Source: Amycolatopsis nigrescens CSC17Ta-90 (GTDB taxonomy: Bacteria; Actinomycetota; Actinomycetes; Mycobacteriales; Pseudonocardiaceae). From it: a stretch of 64,000 nucleotides of DNA. Position numbers and translations under genes: made by a program. The stretch covers positions 3,472,157 to 3,536,156 of the forward strand of contig NZ_ARVW01000001.1 in NCBI RefSeq assembly GCF_000384315.1. The letters run 5' to 3'. The notes under the pieces are model-generated. The model was not told the DNA's origin. It did no database searches and saw nothing but the letters and a program-made list of their open reading frames with translations. This document shows, piece after piece, positions 1 to 9,817 of the stretch; position 1 is the first letter of the stretch, and each line of letters begins with the position of its first letter.

Positions 1-472
<472 letters not shown>

Positions 473-609
473 CTACTTGGCCGTGTTCGCTCACATGCAG
501 CAAGGACACCCCTGGTTTCGTCACAGAGGCACGAAATCAACCGGGCATGGGTCCGGCCGTAGCTGAGCGTCATGCCGAAGCGTCTCGGCGTCCTGGCTGA
601 CGCCCGTAC

Positions 610-1389
610 TCACCCGTAGGTGTCGCGCGGCCCCCGCCCGGAAACGTGCCGTGGTCCCTTCCGCCAGCTGGGCGCGGTCGGCCCGTGGATCCGCATCCGG
701 CGGACCACCCCGTGTCCCACCCCGGCCGCGATCTTGGTCAGCAGCTGCTTCTGCAACGAGCGCAGCTGCATCGCCCACGCGGTGGACGTGGCCTGCACGA
801 CCAGCTCGCCTTCGCGCAGCGACACCGGCTGGGCATGCTCGGCGACCTCCTCGCCGACCAGCTTCGCCCACTGCCCGAACACCTGACCGTTGGCGAGCCG
901 GTTGTTCCAGCCGCGCTCCACGGCCAGCCGAGAGGCCAGCCTGCCGAGCGGCTGCGGGTCGCGCGCGTCGGCGCCGGCACCGGACCACCGGCGACGGCGG
1001 GGGTTCTGACCGGGCAGCCCCGGCTGACGGGTGCCCGGCTTGCGGGCGCCGGGCGCGGCACCCCTGGCGCTGGCCTTGTCCCTGGCCGCCTGAAGCGCGG
1101 CCTTGGCGAGGTCGCGCCCGGAGGCCGGAGTCCCGTTCGGCCCAGCGCCACCTTCGACGTCGTCACGCTCGGTACCGACTGGGGGCACCCCAGCTGGGGG
1201 ACCGCTCACGTGAGGGGTATCGGACCCACCATTTGGCCCTGTGATTACGCCGGGCGATAACGCGTTCACGGTGTTATCCACACTGTCCACAGGTTTGTCC
1301 CCAGATGGGTGGGCAACTCCTGTGGCGCCGGTCACCCCGCGTGGCCGACTTGATCTTGCCGAAGCCCGCTCAGACACGTTTGACCTCAC
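610..1389 (-). CDS. dciA: DciA-family (DUF721) replicative helicase loader/operator
   Basis: This is a DUF721/DciA family protein; DciA is the ancestral factor that helps load the replicative helicase DnaB. The C-terminal ~100 residues carry the recognisable domain ([51 protein letters not shown], basic tail [10 protein letters not shown]). The N-terminal ~150 residues are low-complexity and basic. The longest form starts with GTG at 1389 and overlaps recF by 20 nt; a second in-frame GTG at 1377 gives an 8-nt overlap. Later in-frame GTGs would place a DnaA-box cluster at 1274-1303 upstream of the coding region, so the start is uncertain. Position between recF and gyrB matches mycobacterial Rv0004. 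Confidence 0.88.
   Translation of the reverse strand: MRSNVSERASARSSRPRGVTGATGVAHPSGDKPVDSVDNTVNALSPGVITGPNGGSDTPHVSGPPAGVPPVGTERDDVEGGAGPNGTPASGRDLAKAALQAARDKASARGAAPGARKPGTRQPGLPGQNPRRRRWSGAGADARDPQPLGRLASRLAVERGWNNRLANGQVFGQWAKLVGEEVAEHAQPVSLREGELVVQATSTAWAMQLRSLQKQLLTKIAAGVGHGVVRRMRIHGPTAPSWRKGPRHVSGRGPRDTYG
1274..1303 (+). promoter_or_regulatory. Three tandem DnaA boxes inside or upstream of the dciA 5' region
   Basis: TTATCCACA (1274-1282) is followed with no gap by CTGTCCACA (1283-1291) and, 3 nt later, TTGTCCCCA (1295-1303). The first is a consensus box and the others differ by one base. They lie about 3.8 kb from oriC in the 5' part of dciA as annotated here. DnaA titration or autoregulation of the recF-dciA-gyrB segment is inference. 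Confidence 0.6.
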
Positions 1390-2575
1390 CTTCTGTGTCT
1401 TCCGGAGGCGCGGTCGGGTCGGCGTTGCGCACCTCTCCCTCGCCTACCGTGAACCGCGTACCACGAAGCTCCTGGGGAACGTCCTCGTCCACCGCCGCGG
1501 TCACCAGCACCTGCTCGGCGCTCGCAGCCACCTCCGCCAGCCGGGCCCGGCGGCGCCGGTCCAGCTCGGCGAACACATCGTCCAACAGCAACACCGGTTC
1601 GCCGGCTTCGCCACGCAGCAACTCGTAGGATCCGAGCCGCAACGCGAGCGCGAACGACCAGGATTCGCCGTGGCTGGCATACCCCTTCGCCGGTGCTTCG
1701 CCGAGAATCAGCTCCAACTCGTCCCGGTGCGGGCCGACCAGGCTGATCCCCCGTTCCAGCTCGGCCTGCCGGGTACCGGCCAGCGCTTCGACCATCACCC
1801 CGGCCAGCGTCTCGACATCGGCGCGCTCCCCGCCGGGCACGCCGTACCCGGCCGGCAGTGCGGCGCCCAGGCTCGACCGGTAGCCGATCTCGACGGGCCG
1901 CGAATCCGGCGCGACCCCCGCGTACGCGGCCGCGGCATGCGGAGCGAGGTCCGCGACCAGGTCCAGCCGCGCGGCCAGCAGCTGCGCCCCCGCCGCGGCG
2001 AGGTGGTTGTCCCAGACCTCCAGCGTCGACAACGCGTACGGGTCTTCTTTGGCCTGACCCCGCCGTTTGCCCGCGGTCTTGAGCAGCGCGTTCCGCTGTT
2101 TGAGCACCTTCTCGTAGTCCGCGCGCACCCCGGCATAACGCGGCGCGCGCAGCACCAGCAGCTCGTCCAGGAACCGGCGGCGCTCACCGGGATCGCCGCG
2201 CACCAGCGCCAGGTCCTCCGGGGAGAACAGCACCGTGCGGAGAATGCCCAGCACGTCCCGCGGCCTGCCCACCGCGCCGCGGTTCACCCTGGCCCGGTTC
2301 GCCCGGCCGGCGGTGATCTCCAGCTCCACGGTCAGCTCGCGGTCCTCGTTCACCACCGCGACCCGCACCAGCGCACGCTCGCAGCCGTGCCGGATCAGCG
2401 GGGCGTCGGTGGCCACCCGGTGCGAACCGAGGGTAGCCACGTAGCCGATCGCCTCCAGCAGGTTCGTCTTGCCTCGGCCGTTCTGGCCGATCAGCACCGT
2501 GGGCCCCGGTGCCAGCGCGAGGTCGGCCTGCGGCCACGAGCGGAAGTCGGTGACCTGCAGATGTCTCAAGTACAT
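1370..2575 (-). CDS. recF: DNA replication and repair protein RecF
   Basis: RecF is an ABC/SMC-type ATPase that loads RecA at gapped DNA with RecO and RecR. The 401-residue product has the usual start [15 protein letters not shown], Walker A at about residues 30-38 (GQNGRGKTN), a signature-like region [12 protein letters not shown] near residue 280 and Walker [12 protein letters not shown] in the last quarter. Length is normal for actinobacterial RecF. It begins 19 nt downstream of gnd and overlaps dciA at its 3' end, consistent with one minus-strand transcription unit dnaN-gnd-recF-dciA. Confidence 0.97.
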   Translation of the reverse strand: MYLRHLQVTDFRSWPQADLALAPGPTVLIGQNGRGKTNLLEAIGYVATLGSHRVATDAPLIRHGCERALVRVAVVNEDRELTVELEITAGRANRARVNRGAVGRPRDVLGILRTVLFSPEDLALVRGDPGERRRFLDELLVLRAPRYAGVRADYEKVLKQRNALLKTAGKRRGQAKEDPYALSTLEVWDNHLAAAGAQLLAARLDLVADLAPHAAAAYAGVAPDSRPVEIGYRSSLGAALPAGYGVPGGERADVETLAGVMVEALAGTRQAELERGISLVGPHRDELELILGEAPAKGYASHGESWSFALALRLGSYELLRGEAGEPVLLLDDVFAELDRRRRARLAEVAASAEQVLVTAAVDEDVPQELRGTRFTVGEGEVRNADPTAPPEDTEGEVKRV

Positions 2576-2594
2576 CGAGCGTTACCAGACCGCC

Positions 2595-3485
2595 TTAGCC
2601 ACCGGCCTTCTTCACCGCGTGCCCGCCGAACTGCTGGCGCAGCGCGGCCACCGCGCGCATCGCGGAGGAGTGCTCCTGGCGGGAGGCGAACCTGGCGAAC
2701 AGCGCGGCCGAGATGACCGGCGCCGGCACCGCGTTGTTGATCGCCTCTTCCAGCGTCCAGCGGCCTTCCCCGGAGTCTTCGACGTAACCCTCGAGGTCGT
2801 CCAGCTCCGGGTCTTCGTCCAGCGCGCGGACCAGCAGGTCGAGCAGCCAGGACCGGACCACGGTGCCGCGCTGCCAGCCCTTGATCACCGACGGCACGTC
2901 CTCCACGACCTTGGCCGCTTCGAGCAGTTCGAAACCCTCGGCGAAAGCCTGCATCAGGCCGTACTCGATGCCGTTGTGCACCATCTTCGCGTAGTGCCCG
3001 GCGCCGACCGAGCCGGCGTGCGAGAAGCCCTCTTCGCGCGGGCCTTCCGGGCGGAGCGCGTCGAAGATCGGCATCGCGCTGGCGACGTCCGCCTCGGCGC
3101 CGCCGACCATCAGGCCGTAGCCGTTGTCCTTGCCCCACACACCGCCGGACACACCGGCGTCCAGGTAGCCGATGCCCTTCGCGGCGAGCAGGTCGGCGTT
3201 CAGCTTGTCGTCGGTGAACTTGGAGTTGCCGCCGTCGATCACCAGGTCGCCCTCGTCGAGCAGCTCACCCAGCTCGGTGACGGTCTGCCTGGTCGCGTCC
3301 CCGGCGGGCACCATCACCCAGACGACGCGCGGCGCGGCCAGCTTCGACACCAGGTCCTCGACCGACGAGGAGTCGCTCACCTCGGCGTTGCGGTCGTAGC
3401 CGACCACCTCGTGCCCGGCGGCGCGCAGCCGCTCGCGCATGTTGAAGCCCATCTTGCCGAGCCCGATCAGTCCCAGCTGAACCAT
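2595..3485 (-). CDS. gnd: 6-phosphogluconate dehydrogenase, short decarboxylating form
   Basis: This enzyme oxidises 6-phosphogluconate to ribulose 5-phosphate in the pentose phosphate pathway. The 296-residue product belongs to the short form (about 300 residues, against about 470 for the E. coli type), often NAD-linked. Visible motifs are the Rossmann start MVQLGLIGLGKMGFNM, the substrate loop AGVSGGVWGKDNGYGLMVGG and the catalytic helix HYAKMVHNGIEYGLMQAFAEG with the conserved Lys and Asn. An AAGGGG ribosome site precedes ATG 3485. Its insertion between dnaN and recF is a known actinobacterial arrangement, also seen in Streptomyces; no functional link to replication is evident. Confidence 0.93.
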   Translation of the reverse strand: MVQLGLIGLGKMGFNMRERLRAAGHEVVGYDRNAEVSDSSSVEDLVSKLAAPRVVWVMVPAGDATRQTVTELGELLDEGDLVIDGGNSKFTDDKLNADLLAAKGIGYLDAGVSGGVWGKDNGYGLMVGGAEADVASAMPIFDALRPEGPREEGFSHAGSVGAGHYAKMVHNGIEYGLMQAFAEGFELLEAAKVVEDVPSVIKGWQRGTVVRSWLLDLLVRALDEDPELDDLEGYVEDSGEGRWTLEEAINNAVPAPVISAALFARFASRQEHSSAMRAVAALRQQFGGHAVKKAGG

Positions 3486-3523
3486 GGAAAACCCCTTATT
3501 CGTTCACTCGCTCTGGCGGTGCG

Positions 3524-4657
3524 TCAGCCGGGCAGGCGGACCGGCATCAGCAGGTACAGGTAGCCGGGCACGACCTGGCCCTGCTCGTCCGCCGGCTTGA
3601 TCAGGGCGGGCCGGTTCGGGGTGGTGAACGTCAGCTCGGCCCGGTCGGCGTGCAACACGCCGAGCCCGTCCACCAGGTAGCCCGGGTTGAACGCGATGGT
3701 CACCGGGTCGCCTTCGTAGTCCACTGGCAGCTCTTCTTCGGCGCTGCCCTCGTCGTCCCCGCCGGCGGAGAGCCGGAGCGAGTTGTCGGCGAACTCGAGG
3801 CGGACCTGGGTACCGCGTTCGGCCACCAACGATACGCGCTTGATCGATTCCGCCAGCGGGCCTACCTCGATCACCGCGCGGGAGGTGTGCTGGGCCGGGA
3901 GCAGCTGCCGGTACGGCGGGAACTCCGCGTCCAGCAGCCGGCTGGTGGTGTAGCGGCCGGAGCCGGACAGGCCGAGCAGCCCCTCGCCGGGGGCCAGCGC
4001 GAGCGACACGGCAGCGCCACTGGCGCCGAGCGACTTGGCGGCGTCGGCCAGCGTGCGCGCCGGCACCAGCACCGCGGCGTCGGCGAGACCTTCGGCCGGC
4101 TCCCAGGCGAACTCGCGCATCGCCAGCCGGAACCGGTCGGTGGCCACCAGGGTCAGCGAGCTGCCGGAGATCTCCAGCCGCATGCCGGTCAGCATCGGCA
4201 GCGTGTCGTCCTTGCCGGCGGCGACCGCGACCTGGGTGACCGCCTGGCCGAAGGCGTCGCCGGTCAGCTGGCCGGCGAAGGCGGGCTGGGCCGGCAGCTG
4301 GGGATAGTCCTCGACTGGCATGGTCGGCAGGCTGAACCGGGCGCTGCCGCAGGTGATGGAGGCGCGGGCGCCCTCGACGGAGATCTCCACCGGCTGGGCG
4401 GGCAGCGCCTTGGTGATGTCCGCGAGTAGCCGGCCGGACACCAGCAGGCGGCCGCCGTCGGCGATGGTGGCCGGCACGCCGACCGTCGCCGACACCTCGT
4501 AGTCGAACCCGGACACGGTCAGCGCATCGGTGCTCCCGTCCGAACCGGCGTCGAGCAGGACACCGCCGAGGACCGGGACCGGTGGCCTGGACGGCAGGCT
4601 TCTCGCCACCCACGCGACGGCGTCGGCCAGCCCGTCACGCTCGACGCGGATCTTCAT
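3524..4657 (-). CDS. dnaN: DNA polymerase III beta subunit (sliding clamp)
   Basis: The beta clamp encircles DNA and tethers DNA polymerase III and other factors. The product is 377 residues, normal for the family, with three clamp subdomains. Recognisable segments are [50 protein letters not shown] in the middle domain and the C-terminal [10 protein letters not shown] ending, which contributes to the partner-binding pocket. AAGGGA upstream of ATG 4657 serves as ribosome site. It is separated from dnaA by oriC. Confidence 0.98.
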   Translation of the reverse strand: MKIRVERDGLADAVAWVARSLPSRPPVPVLGGVLLDAGSDGSTDALTVSGFDYEVSATVGVPATIADGGRLLVSGRLLADITKALPAQPVEISVEGARASITCGSARFSLPTMPVEDYPQLPAQPAFAGQLTGDAFGQAVTQVAVAAGKDDTLPMLTGMRLEISGSSLTLVATDRFRLAMREFAWEPAEGLADAAVLVPARTLADAAKSLGASGAAVSLALAPGEGLLGLSGSGRYTTSRLLDAEFPPYRQLLPAQHTSRAVIEVGPLAESIKRVSLVAERGTQVRLEFADNSLRLSAGGDDEGSAEEELPVDYEGDPVTIAFNPGYLVDGLGVLHADRAELTFTTPNRPALIKPADEQGQVVPGYLYLLMPVRLPG

Positions 4658-5090
4658 GCGCCCATCCCTTCGATAGCCGAGCCCGTTCGGCTCGAGAAGA
4701 TCGACAACCCCTCCGGGGCGCGCTGCTCAGCGGTCGGCCGGAGATCTCGCCAGTGTCGTGTGGCCCGTCGCCGTCGCCAGCGGTGCATCGGCGGCGAAGA
4801 CGGACTCGGTGTGGGCACCCACGTTAGAACGTGACCGGTCCCGCCGTCATCCGGCCCCGTCGGTCAGCTTGTCGACAAGACGACTGTTCGAGCCGGCTGT
4901 CCCCAGATCCACAGCTCGCTTGTTTTTGTTTTGTTCTTCTCTTCAAAAGCTAGAAGGGCAGTGACAGTAATAAGCGTTGTGGGTTGTGTGGACAGGTGCC
5001 GTAACCGCAGGTCCGGTCGCGCGGCCGGGTGTGGACACGAGGGGGGTGCAACCGGTGGACAGTTCGGGCGGCCGGTGGACGGTTTCGGCG

Positions 5091-5129
5091 TTGCCCACAG
5101 GCGTCCACATCCATCCACAGTTGTCCACA
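5091..5129 (+). repeat. Four DnaA boxes in tandem at exact 10-bp spacing
   Basis: TTGCCCACA (5091), GCGTCCACA (5101), CCATCCACA (5111) and TTGTCCACA (5121) begin exactly 10 bp apart on the same strand. The last is a perfect box and the others match in the CCACA half. One-helical-turn phasing would place DnaA monomers on the same face of DNA and could nucleate a filament; that is inference. Confidence 0.75.
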
Positions 5130-5307
5130 CGGCTGTCCCCAGATGTGGGTCGGTCTGTGCCCAGGCAGCCCACCGCCGGCGCACCGCCCGCGGCTGCCAA
5201 GGATCGCCCTCCTGAGTGACCCGCGTCGCTCCTTTTCTTTCATCGGCGACGGGTTGAGCGTCGCTTCGGCCGCTCTCGTTGTCAGCAAAGGGGTTTCCGA
5301 GGTGACG

Positions 5308-5329
5308 GTGTGCGTACGCGTACGCACAC
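5308..5329. repeat. Perfect 22-bp palindrome in the oriC/dnaA 3' region
   Basis: The arms GTGTGCGTACG (5308-5318) and CGTACGCACAC (5319-5329) form a perfect inverted repeat with no spacer. There is no U-tract, so it is not an ordinary terminator. It could be a protein operator or a cruciform-prone element at the dnaA-proximal edge of oriC. Confidence 0.7.
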
Positions 5330-5420
5330 ACAGACGAACCCTCAAGTAACTCTTTTAACCGGTTTCAGTAACCAATCATAGAGGTTACGGCGCGGTGCGA
5401 GCAAGATTCGCCCTTGCTGA

Positions 5421-5458
5421 AAAGAAAACGGCCGCCGTCCAGAGTGGACGACGGCCGC
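5421..5458 (-). terminator. Rho-independent terminator of dnaA
   Basis: Read on the minus strand, a 12-bp GC-rich stem (arms 5458-5447 and 5441-5430, one G-T pair) with a 5-nt loop is followed by TTTTCTTTTC. It lies 16 nt beyond the dnaA stop codon. Confidence 0.85.
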
Positions 5459-5474
5459 CGAGGAATCCGGGGGC

Positions 5475-7082
5475 TTACCTGGCGCGCTGCTTTATCCGCG
5501 CGGTGAGCTCCTGCACCTGGTCGTAGATCCGCCGGCGCTCGGCCATCTCCTTGCGGATCTTCTTGTCCGCGTGCATCACCGTGGTGTGGTCCCGGCCGCC
5601 GAAGGTCTGGCCGATCTTGGGCAGCGACATGTCGGTCAGCTCGCGGCACAGGTACATCGCGATCTGCCGCGCGGTGGCGAGCGCCTTGGTCTTACCGGGC
5701 CCGCACAGATCGTCCAGGGTCACGTCGAAGAAGTCGGCGGTGGCGCCCATGATCGTCGGCGCGCTGATCTCGGGCGCCTGCGAGTCCGGGATCAGGTCGC
5801 GGAGCACGATCTCGGCCAGCCCGACGTCCACCGGCTGCTGGTTCAGCGACGCGAACGCGGTGACCCGGATCAGCGCGCCTTCGAGCTCGCGGATGTTCGC
5901 GGCGATCCTGGCCGCGATGAACTCCAGCACCTCGCCCGGCACCGCGAGCCGGTCCTGGCCCGCCTTCTTGCGCAGGATCGCGATCCGGGTCTCCAGCTCG
6001 GGGGGCTGGATGTCGGTGATCAGGCCCCACTCGAACCGCGTGCGCAGCCGGTCCTCCAGGGTCTCCAGCCGCTTCGGCGGCCGGTCCGAGGACACCACGA
6101 TCTGCTTGTTCGTGTTGTGCAGCGTGTTGAAGGTGTGGAAGAACTCCTCCTGGGTTCCTTCCTTGCCCTCCAGGAACTGGATGTCGTCCACCAGCAGGAT
6201 GTCGATGTCGCGGTACCGGCGCTGGAAGGCCACCTTGCGGTCGTCCCGCAGCGAGTTGATGAAGTCGTTGGTGAACTCTTCGGTGGACACGTAGCGCACG
6301 CGCATGCCGGGGAACAGTCGTTGCGCGTAGTGCCCGACCGCGTGCAGCAGGTGAGTTTTGCCCAGCCCGGACTCGCCCCAGATGAACAACGGGTTGTACG
6401 CCCGCGAAGGCGCTTCAGCGACCGCGAAGGCGGCTGCGTGCGCGAACCTGTTGGACGCGCCGATGACGAAGGTGTCGAAGTTGTACTTTTCGTTCAGCCG
6501 GGTTTTCGAAGTCTGCGGCTGTGCCGGCGCGGTGTAGGGCTGGCCCGCGATCGGCTGGCCGGCGAACATCGGCCAGATCTCGTTCGCGGTGGCGAGCGCC
6601 TCGCCTTCCTCATCTACCTCTTCGTCGCCGTCGCTTTCACCGTCATCGGTCGCGGTGCCGGTATTCGGAGCGGGTTCGGGCGGCTTCGGCCGCGACCGGC
6701 GGGCCGGCGGGAGCAGCCCGTCCTCGATCGGCGGCATCTTCGGCGGCTCGGACGGACCCGCGTTTTCCACCCTCGCGGGTGACGACTGGTAGAGCGTGGG
6801 GGGCGCCGGCGCGGCCGCCTCGGCGGTATCCACCTTCACCGCGAGCGAGACCGCGCGGCCGAGCCGCCGGGAGAGCGCGTGCGTGATCGGCTCGCGCAGC
6901 GCGCGCTCGATGGCTTCCTTGGCGAAGTCGCTCGGCGCGGCAAGCAGCGCGGTGCCGTCCAGCAGGCCGATCGGGCGAGTGACCCGCATCCACGCCCGCT
7001 GCTGCGGAGACAGGGTGCCGTCGGAGAGCTCCCTGACCACCTGCTCCCAGACGACACCCAGATTGACCTGGTGCTCGGACAC
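5475..7082 (-). CDS. dnaA: Chromosomal replication initiator protein DnaA
   Basis: DnaA is the AAA+ initiator that binds the nearby boxes and opens oriC. The 535-residue product has domain I (residues 1-85, [21 protein letters not shown]), a long acidic and Pro-rich domain II linker (about 90-190), the AAA+ core from [15 protein letters not shown] with Walker [10 protein letters not shown] at 236-244 and Walker [10 protein letters not shown] near 300, and domain IV ending in the DNA-binding signature [15 protein letters not shown]. The GTG start follows a purine-rich GGGGAGCGGAG ribosome site. Two DnaA boxes lie upstream (7211-7231), consistent with autoregulation. The long linker is normal for actinobacteria. 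Confidence 0.98.
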   Translation of the reverse strand: MSEHQVNLGVVWEQVVRELSDGTLSPQQRAWMRVTRPIGLLDGTALLAAPSDFAKEAIERALREPITHALSRRLGRAVSLAVKVDTAEAAAPAPPTLYQSSPARVENAGPSEPPKMPPIEDGLLPPARRSRPKPPEPAPNTGTATDDGESDGDEEVDEEGEALATANEIWPMFAGQPIAGQPYTAPAQPQTSKTRLNEKYNFDTFVIGASNRFAHAAAFAVAEAPSRAYNPLFIWGESGLGKTHLLHAVGHYAQRLFPGMRVRYVSTEEFTNDFINSLRDDRKVAFQRRYRDIDILLVDDIQFLEGKEGTQEEFFHTFNTLHNTNKQIVVSSDRPPKRLETLEDRLRTRFEWGLITDIQPPELETRIAILRKKAGQDRLAVPGEVLEFIAARIAANIRELEGALIRVTAFASLNQQPVDVGLAEIVLRDLIPDSQAPEISAPTIMGATADFFDVTLDDLCGPGKTKALATARQIAMYLCRELTDMSLPKIGQTFGGRDHTTVMHADKKIRKEMAERRRIYDQVQELTARIKQRAR

Positions 7083-7722
7083 CTACTCCGCTCCCCTCCC
7101 CTCGTCTGCCCCAGACGACACGGTTTCAACTGCGGTGACTCACCCTGCCAGCTCGGGTCTTAGCTCCATCGAGCTGTCTGTTCAGTGTTCGTGGTCACCG
7201 CGCGCAGCAGGTATCCACAAAGTTGTCCACAACTGTGCACTAATGTACGGCGATCCGCAGCCACTCCAACCACGGGATCGTCCTAAGCCTGCCGGAGCCT
7301 CTCCACTTCCCCGGCGGCGGCGCGAGCACCTCCAGCGGTGCCCCAGGAAGGGGCACGCTAACAAGCGCTTCGCGCTGCCACAAGACTTCGTTGGCCGCAA
7401 GCATTTCACGGTGTACGGCGTGTTGCCATTCGGTGCTGGAGGGTTCCCGCGCACCGGGTCACCGATGGTCGCCCTGGGTGGTCGCGGGGGCCGGTTTCGG
7501 TGTCACCGTGCCGGGTGCGTACCCTCGTAAGGTCTCCCGCCTCAGCGGGTGCCGTTTGCGTGCGCGTGTTCTCGTCACCCGACGGAGCCGAGTCGCACGA
7601 TGGTAGGAGACACCATAGGCGGTAGGAGCCTCCCGCCAGGGAGGGCCAGGACATACATACAGCCGTGCTCGCGCACGGCACGCCCGTAACACCGGGCGAC
7701 CTAAGACACAGGAGAAGTATCC
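7083..7722. other. Divergent intergenic region between dnaA and rpmH
   Basis: This 640-bp gene-free stretch must hold the promoters of dnaA (minus) and the rpmH operon (plus). It contains DnaA boxes at 7211-7231, a TACCCT -10-like hexamer at 7520-7525 in the rpmH direction, and a small hairpin CCTCCC-GCCA-GGGAGG at 7629-7644 in the presumed rpmH leader. No convincing small gene was seen. Confidence 0.6.
7211..7231 (+). promoter_or_regulatory. DnaA boxes upstream of dnaA
   Basis: GTATCCACA (7211-7219) and a perfect TTGTCCACA (7223-7231) lie about 130-150 bp upstream of the dnaA start. Boxes here are typical of DnaA autoregulation and may also belong to a bipartite origin. Confidence 0.75.
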
Positions 7723-7866
7723 GTGAGCAAGGGTAAGCGCACCTTCCAGCCGAACAACCGCCGACGCGCTCGGACCCACGGGTTCCGGCTGCGGATGCGT
7801 ACCCGGGCGGGCCGGGCGATCCTGGCCGGGCGTCGGCGCAAGGGCCGCGAGAAGCTGTCCGCCTGA
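7723..7866 (+). CDS. rpmH: 50S ribosomal protein L34
   Basis: This small basic ribosomal protein of 47 residues begins [20 protein letters not shown] and ends [12 protein letters not shown], matching L34 over its whole length. The GTG start has a good GGAGAAG ribosome site 7 nt upstream. It is the first gene of the conserved rpmH-rnpA-yidD-yidC-khpB operon. Confidence 0.97.
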   Translation: MSKGKRTFQPNNRRRARTHGFRLRMRTRAGRAILAGRRRKGREKLSA

Positions 7867-7891
7867 TCCCGGCCCCTCGGCGAGACGCGCC

Positions 7892-8347
7892 GTGTTGCCG
7901 GCAGCCGCTCGTCTGCGGCGCAGCGAAGACTTCCGGGTGGTCATGCGCCGGGGAGCTCGAGCCGGGCGGCGGCGCCTCGTCGTGCATATGCTGACCACCG
8001 ACCCGCCCGCATCCGATCAGGGTGCCAGGGCGGGTTTCGTGGTGAGCAAGGCCGTTGGCAACTCGGTGGTGCGGCACCGGGTGACCCGCCGGCTCCGGCA
8101 CCTGGTGGCCGATCGTCTCGGAACCCTGCCGGCCGGCAGTTCGTTGGTGGTACGGGCGTTACCGCCGGCTTCCGGCGCGTCCAGCAGTGAACTCGGTTCG
8201 GATCTCGACGCCGCGCTGCGGCGGCTCGGTCTGGCGCACGGTTCCCGGACGGCCCGCGGTCGCGGTGCCGGCCACCACGGCGTTGCCAGCGTCAGTGGCG
8301 TGAGTGACGCGAGCGGCGTCAATGAGGACAACGGACCAGCGGTGTGA
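7892..8347 (+). CDS. rnpA: Ribonuclease P protein component
   Basis: This is the protein subunit of RNase P, which with the catalytic RNA trims tRNA 5' leaders. The 151-residue product shows the family motifs [15 protein letters not shown] near the N-terminus and [20 protein letters not shown] (the RNR-type RNA-binding helix). The C-terminal ~35 residues are a low-complexity Gly/Ser/Val extension, making it longer than the usual ~120. The start is GTG, 25 nt after rpmH. It overlaps yidD by 4 nt (GTGA), implying translational coupling. Confidence 0.95.
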   Translation: MLPAAARLRRSEDFRVVMRRGARAGRRRLVVHMLTTDPPASDQGARAGFVVSKAVGNSVVRHRVTRRLRHLVADRLGTLPAGSSLVVRALPPASGASSSELGSDLDAALRRLGLAHGSRTARGRGAGHHGVASVSGVSDASGVNEDNGPAV

Positions 8348-8664
8348 ACGAGAGCCAGACAGCCTCCACGAGCGGACGGCCGGCGGGTGAGTCCCGGCCG
8401 GGACCAGTGGCATGGCTGTTGCTCCAGCCGATCCGGTTCTACCGCAAGGTGATCTCCCCCTTCCTGCCACCGAACTGCCGGTTCTACCCGAGCTGCAGTA
8501 CCTACGCGGTGGAGGCGCTGACCAGACACGGCGCGGCTAGAGGCAGCTACCTCGCCGTGCGACGGCTGCTGCGTTGCGGACCATGGACGATGCCCGGCCG
8601 CGACCCGGTACCGGAGAAGTTCACCTGGCGCCATCACAGACCTGACACATCGATCGAGGAGTAG
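8344..8664 (+). CDS. yidD: Membrane protein insertion efficiency factor YidD
   Basis: YidD is a small membrane-associated protein thought to assist YidC-dependent insertion. The 106-residue product contains the diagnostic segment [20 protein letters not shown] followed by [19 protein letters not shown] with the conserved cysteines, and the LLRCGPW motif. It starts at GTG 8344 inside the rnpA stop and ends 4 nt before yidC. The ~25-residue disordered N-terminus and short acidic tail are unremarkable. Confidence 0.95.
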   Translation: MNESQTASTSGRPAGESRPGPVAWLLLQPIRFYRKVISPFLPPNCRFYPSCSTYAVEALTRHGAARGSYLAVRRLLRCGPWTMPGRDPVPEKFTWRHHRPDTSIEE

Positions 8665-8668
8665 TTCC

Positions 8669-9793
8669 GTGTCGCTCGACTTCATCTACTACCCGGTGTC
8701 GTTCATCTTGTGGTGTTGGCACAAGGTGTTCGGGTTCGTCTTCGGCGAAGCCGCCGCGATCTCATGGATTCTCGGCATCATCTTCCTGACCTTCACCGTC
8801 CGCGGCATCATGTTCAAGCCGTTCGTGAACCAGGTCCGGTCGATGAAGAAGATGCAGGAGTTCGCACCGGAGGTCAAGAAACTCCAGAAGAAGTACGCGA
8901 ACGACAAGCAGCGCCAGGCGCAGGAGATGCAGAAGCTCCAGAAGGAGCACGGGGTCAACCCGCTCGGCAGCTGCTTGCCGATGCTGCTGCAGATCCCGGT
9001 GTTCATCGGCCTGAACCACGTGCTGCGGATGTTCACCAACCTGCCGCTGGACCAGAAGACGGAGAACTACTTCTTCGACAAGGCCGGCGTCGAGTCGTAC
9101 GTGAACGCCAAGCTGTTCGGCGTCAACCTCGGTGAAGCGATTAACAACGCGACCGTGGTCGGCGGCCAGGGCAGCGGCTGGCACTGGAACGTGGCCCCGG
9201 TCGCTATCCCGCTGATGATCGTGGCGAGCATCGCGACGCACCTCACCGCGCGGCACTCGGTGGCACGGCAGAACCCGGAGTCGGCCACCCCGCAGACCGC
9301 GATGATGAACAAGCTGACCATGTACATCTTCCCGCTTGGCGTGCTCGTCTTCGGTGCCCTCTTCCCGCTCGGACTGCTGTTCTACTGGCTGGCGAACAAC
9401 GGCTGGACCCTGATGCAGCAGCGGCTGGTCTACACCAAGATCGACAAGGAAGAAGAGACGAAGAAGGCCGAGGCGATCGAGAAGCGCACCGCGCTCGGCC
9501 CGAAGCCGGGACAGAAGCCTCAGGTCGGGCAGAAGCCGGCCAACCCCAAGCGGAACACCAAGGCGGGCTCCCCGCACAGCTTCGCCCAGCAGCCGAAGCG
9601 GCCGGCCCAGAACGGCTCGTCGAACGGCGCCAAGCCGGGCACACCGAAGAAGAACACCCCGGCCAAGCCCGCGGACAGCACCGCGAAGGACGCCACCAAG
9701 AACTCGGAGCAGCAGGGCTCGAGCGGCAAGGGCGCGCGTACATCCGGCGCCAGCAGCGACTCAACGAAGAAGCCGGGCCGGAAGCGTCGCTGA
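8669..9793 (+). CDS. yidC: Membrane protein insertase YidC
   Basis: YidC/Oxa1 inserts and folds membrane proteins, alone or with SecYEG. The 374-residue product has an N-terminal membrane segment (IYYPVSFILWCWHKVF), the cytoplasmic charged hairpin rich in Lys/Gln (KKMQEFAPEVKKLQKKY), the conserved LPMLLQIPVFIGLNHVLRMF segment and further transmembrane helices near 195 and 235. The last ~120 residues are a Lys/Pro/Ser/Asn-rich basic tail, suited to ribosome contact. A GAGGAG site lies 7 nt before GTG 8669. Confidence 0.96.
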   Translation: MSLDFIYYPVSFILWCWHKVFGFVFGEAAAISWILGIIFLTFTVRGIMFKPFVNQVRSMKKMQEFAPEVKKLQKKYANDKQRQAQEMQKLQKEHGVNPLGSCLPMLLQIPVFIGLNHVLRMFTNLPLDQKTENYFFDKAGVESYVNAKLFGVNLGEAINNATVVGGQGSGWHWNVAPVAIPLMIVASIATHLTARHSVARQNPESATPQTAMMNKLTMYIFPLGVLVFGALFPLGLLFYWLANNGWTLMQQRLVYTKIDKEEETKKAEAIEKRTALGPKPGQKPQVGQKPANPKRNTKAGSPHSFAQQPKRPAQNGSSNGAKPGTPKKNTPAKPADSTAKDATKNSEQQGSSGKGARTSGASSDSTKKPGRKRR

Positions 9794-9817
9794 GGCGAGC
9801 AGGTCGGGAGAGGAGAC

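Larger units (their letters stand above)
4658..5474. other. oriC: oriC: chromosomal replication origin between dnaN and dnaA
   Basis: This gene-free 817-bp stretch has a dense set of DnaA boxes at about 4987-5141. One exact TTGTCCACA (5121-5129) sits with near-consensus boxes at 5091, 5101 and 5111 (plus strand) and at 4987-4995, 5030-5038, 5054-5062 and 5074-5082 (minus strand). An AT-rich, T-tract-containing stretch at 4919-4980 is a candidate unwinding element; a second AT-rich patch is at 5345-5395. A 12-bp palindrome, CTTGTCGACAAG, lies at 4868-4879. Location and box content match actinobacterial oriC. Unwinding-site placement is inference. Confidence 0.93.

Noticed and set aside
4931..5349. 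Short open frames within oriC on both strands
   Set aside because: They overlap DnaA boxes and each other, lack ribosome sites and family motifs, and the position is the origin.
7083..7722. Possible small RNA or extra gene between dnaA and rpmH
   Set aside because: No convincing start, ribosome site or terminator was seen other than those of the flanking genes.
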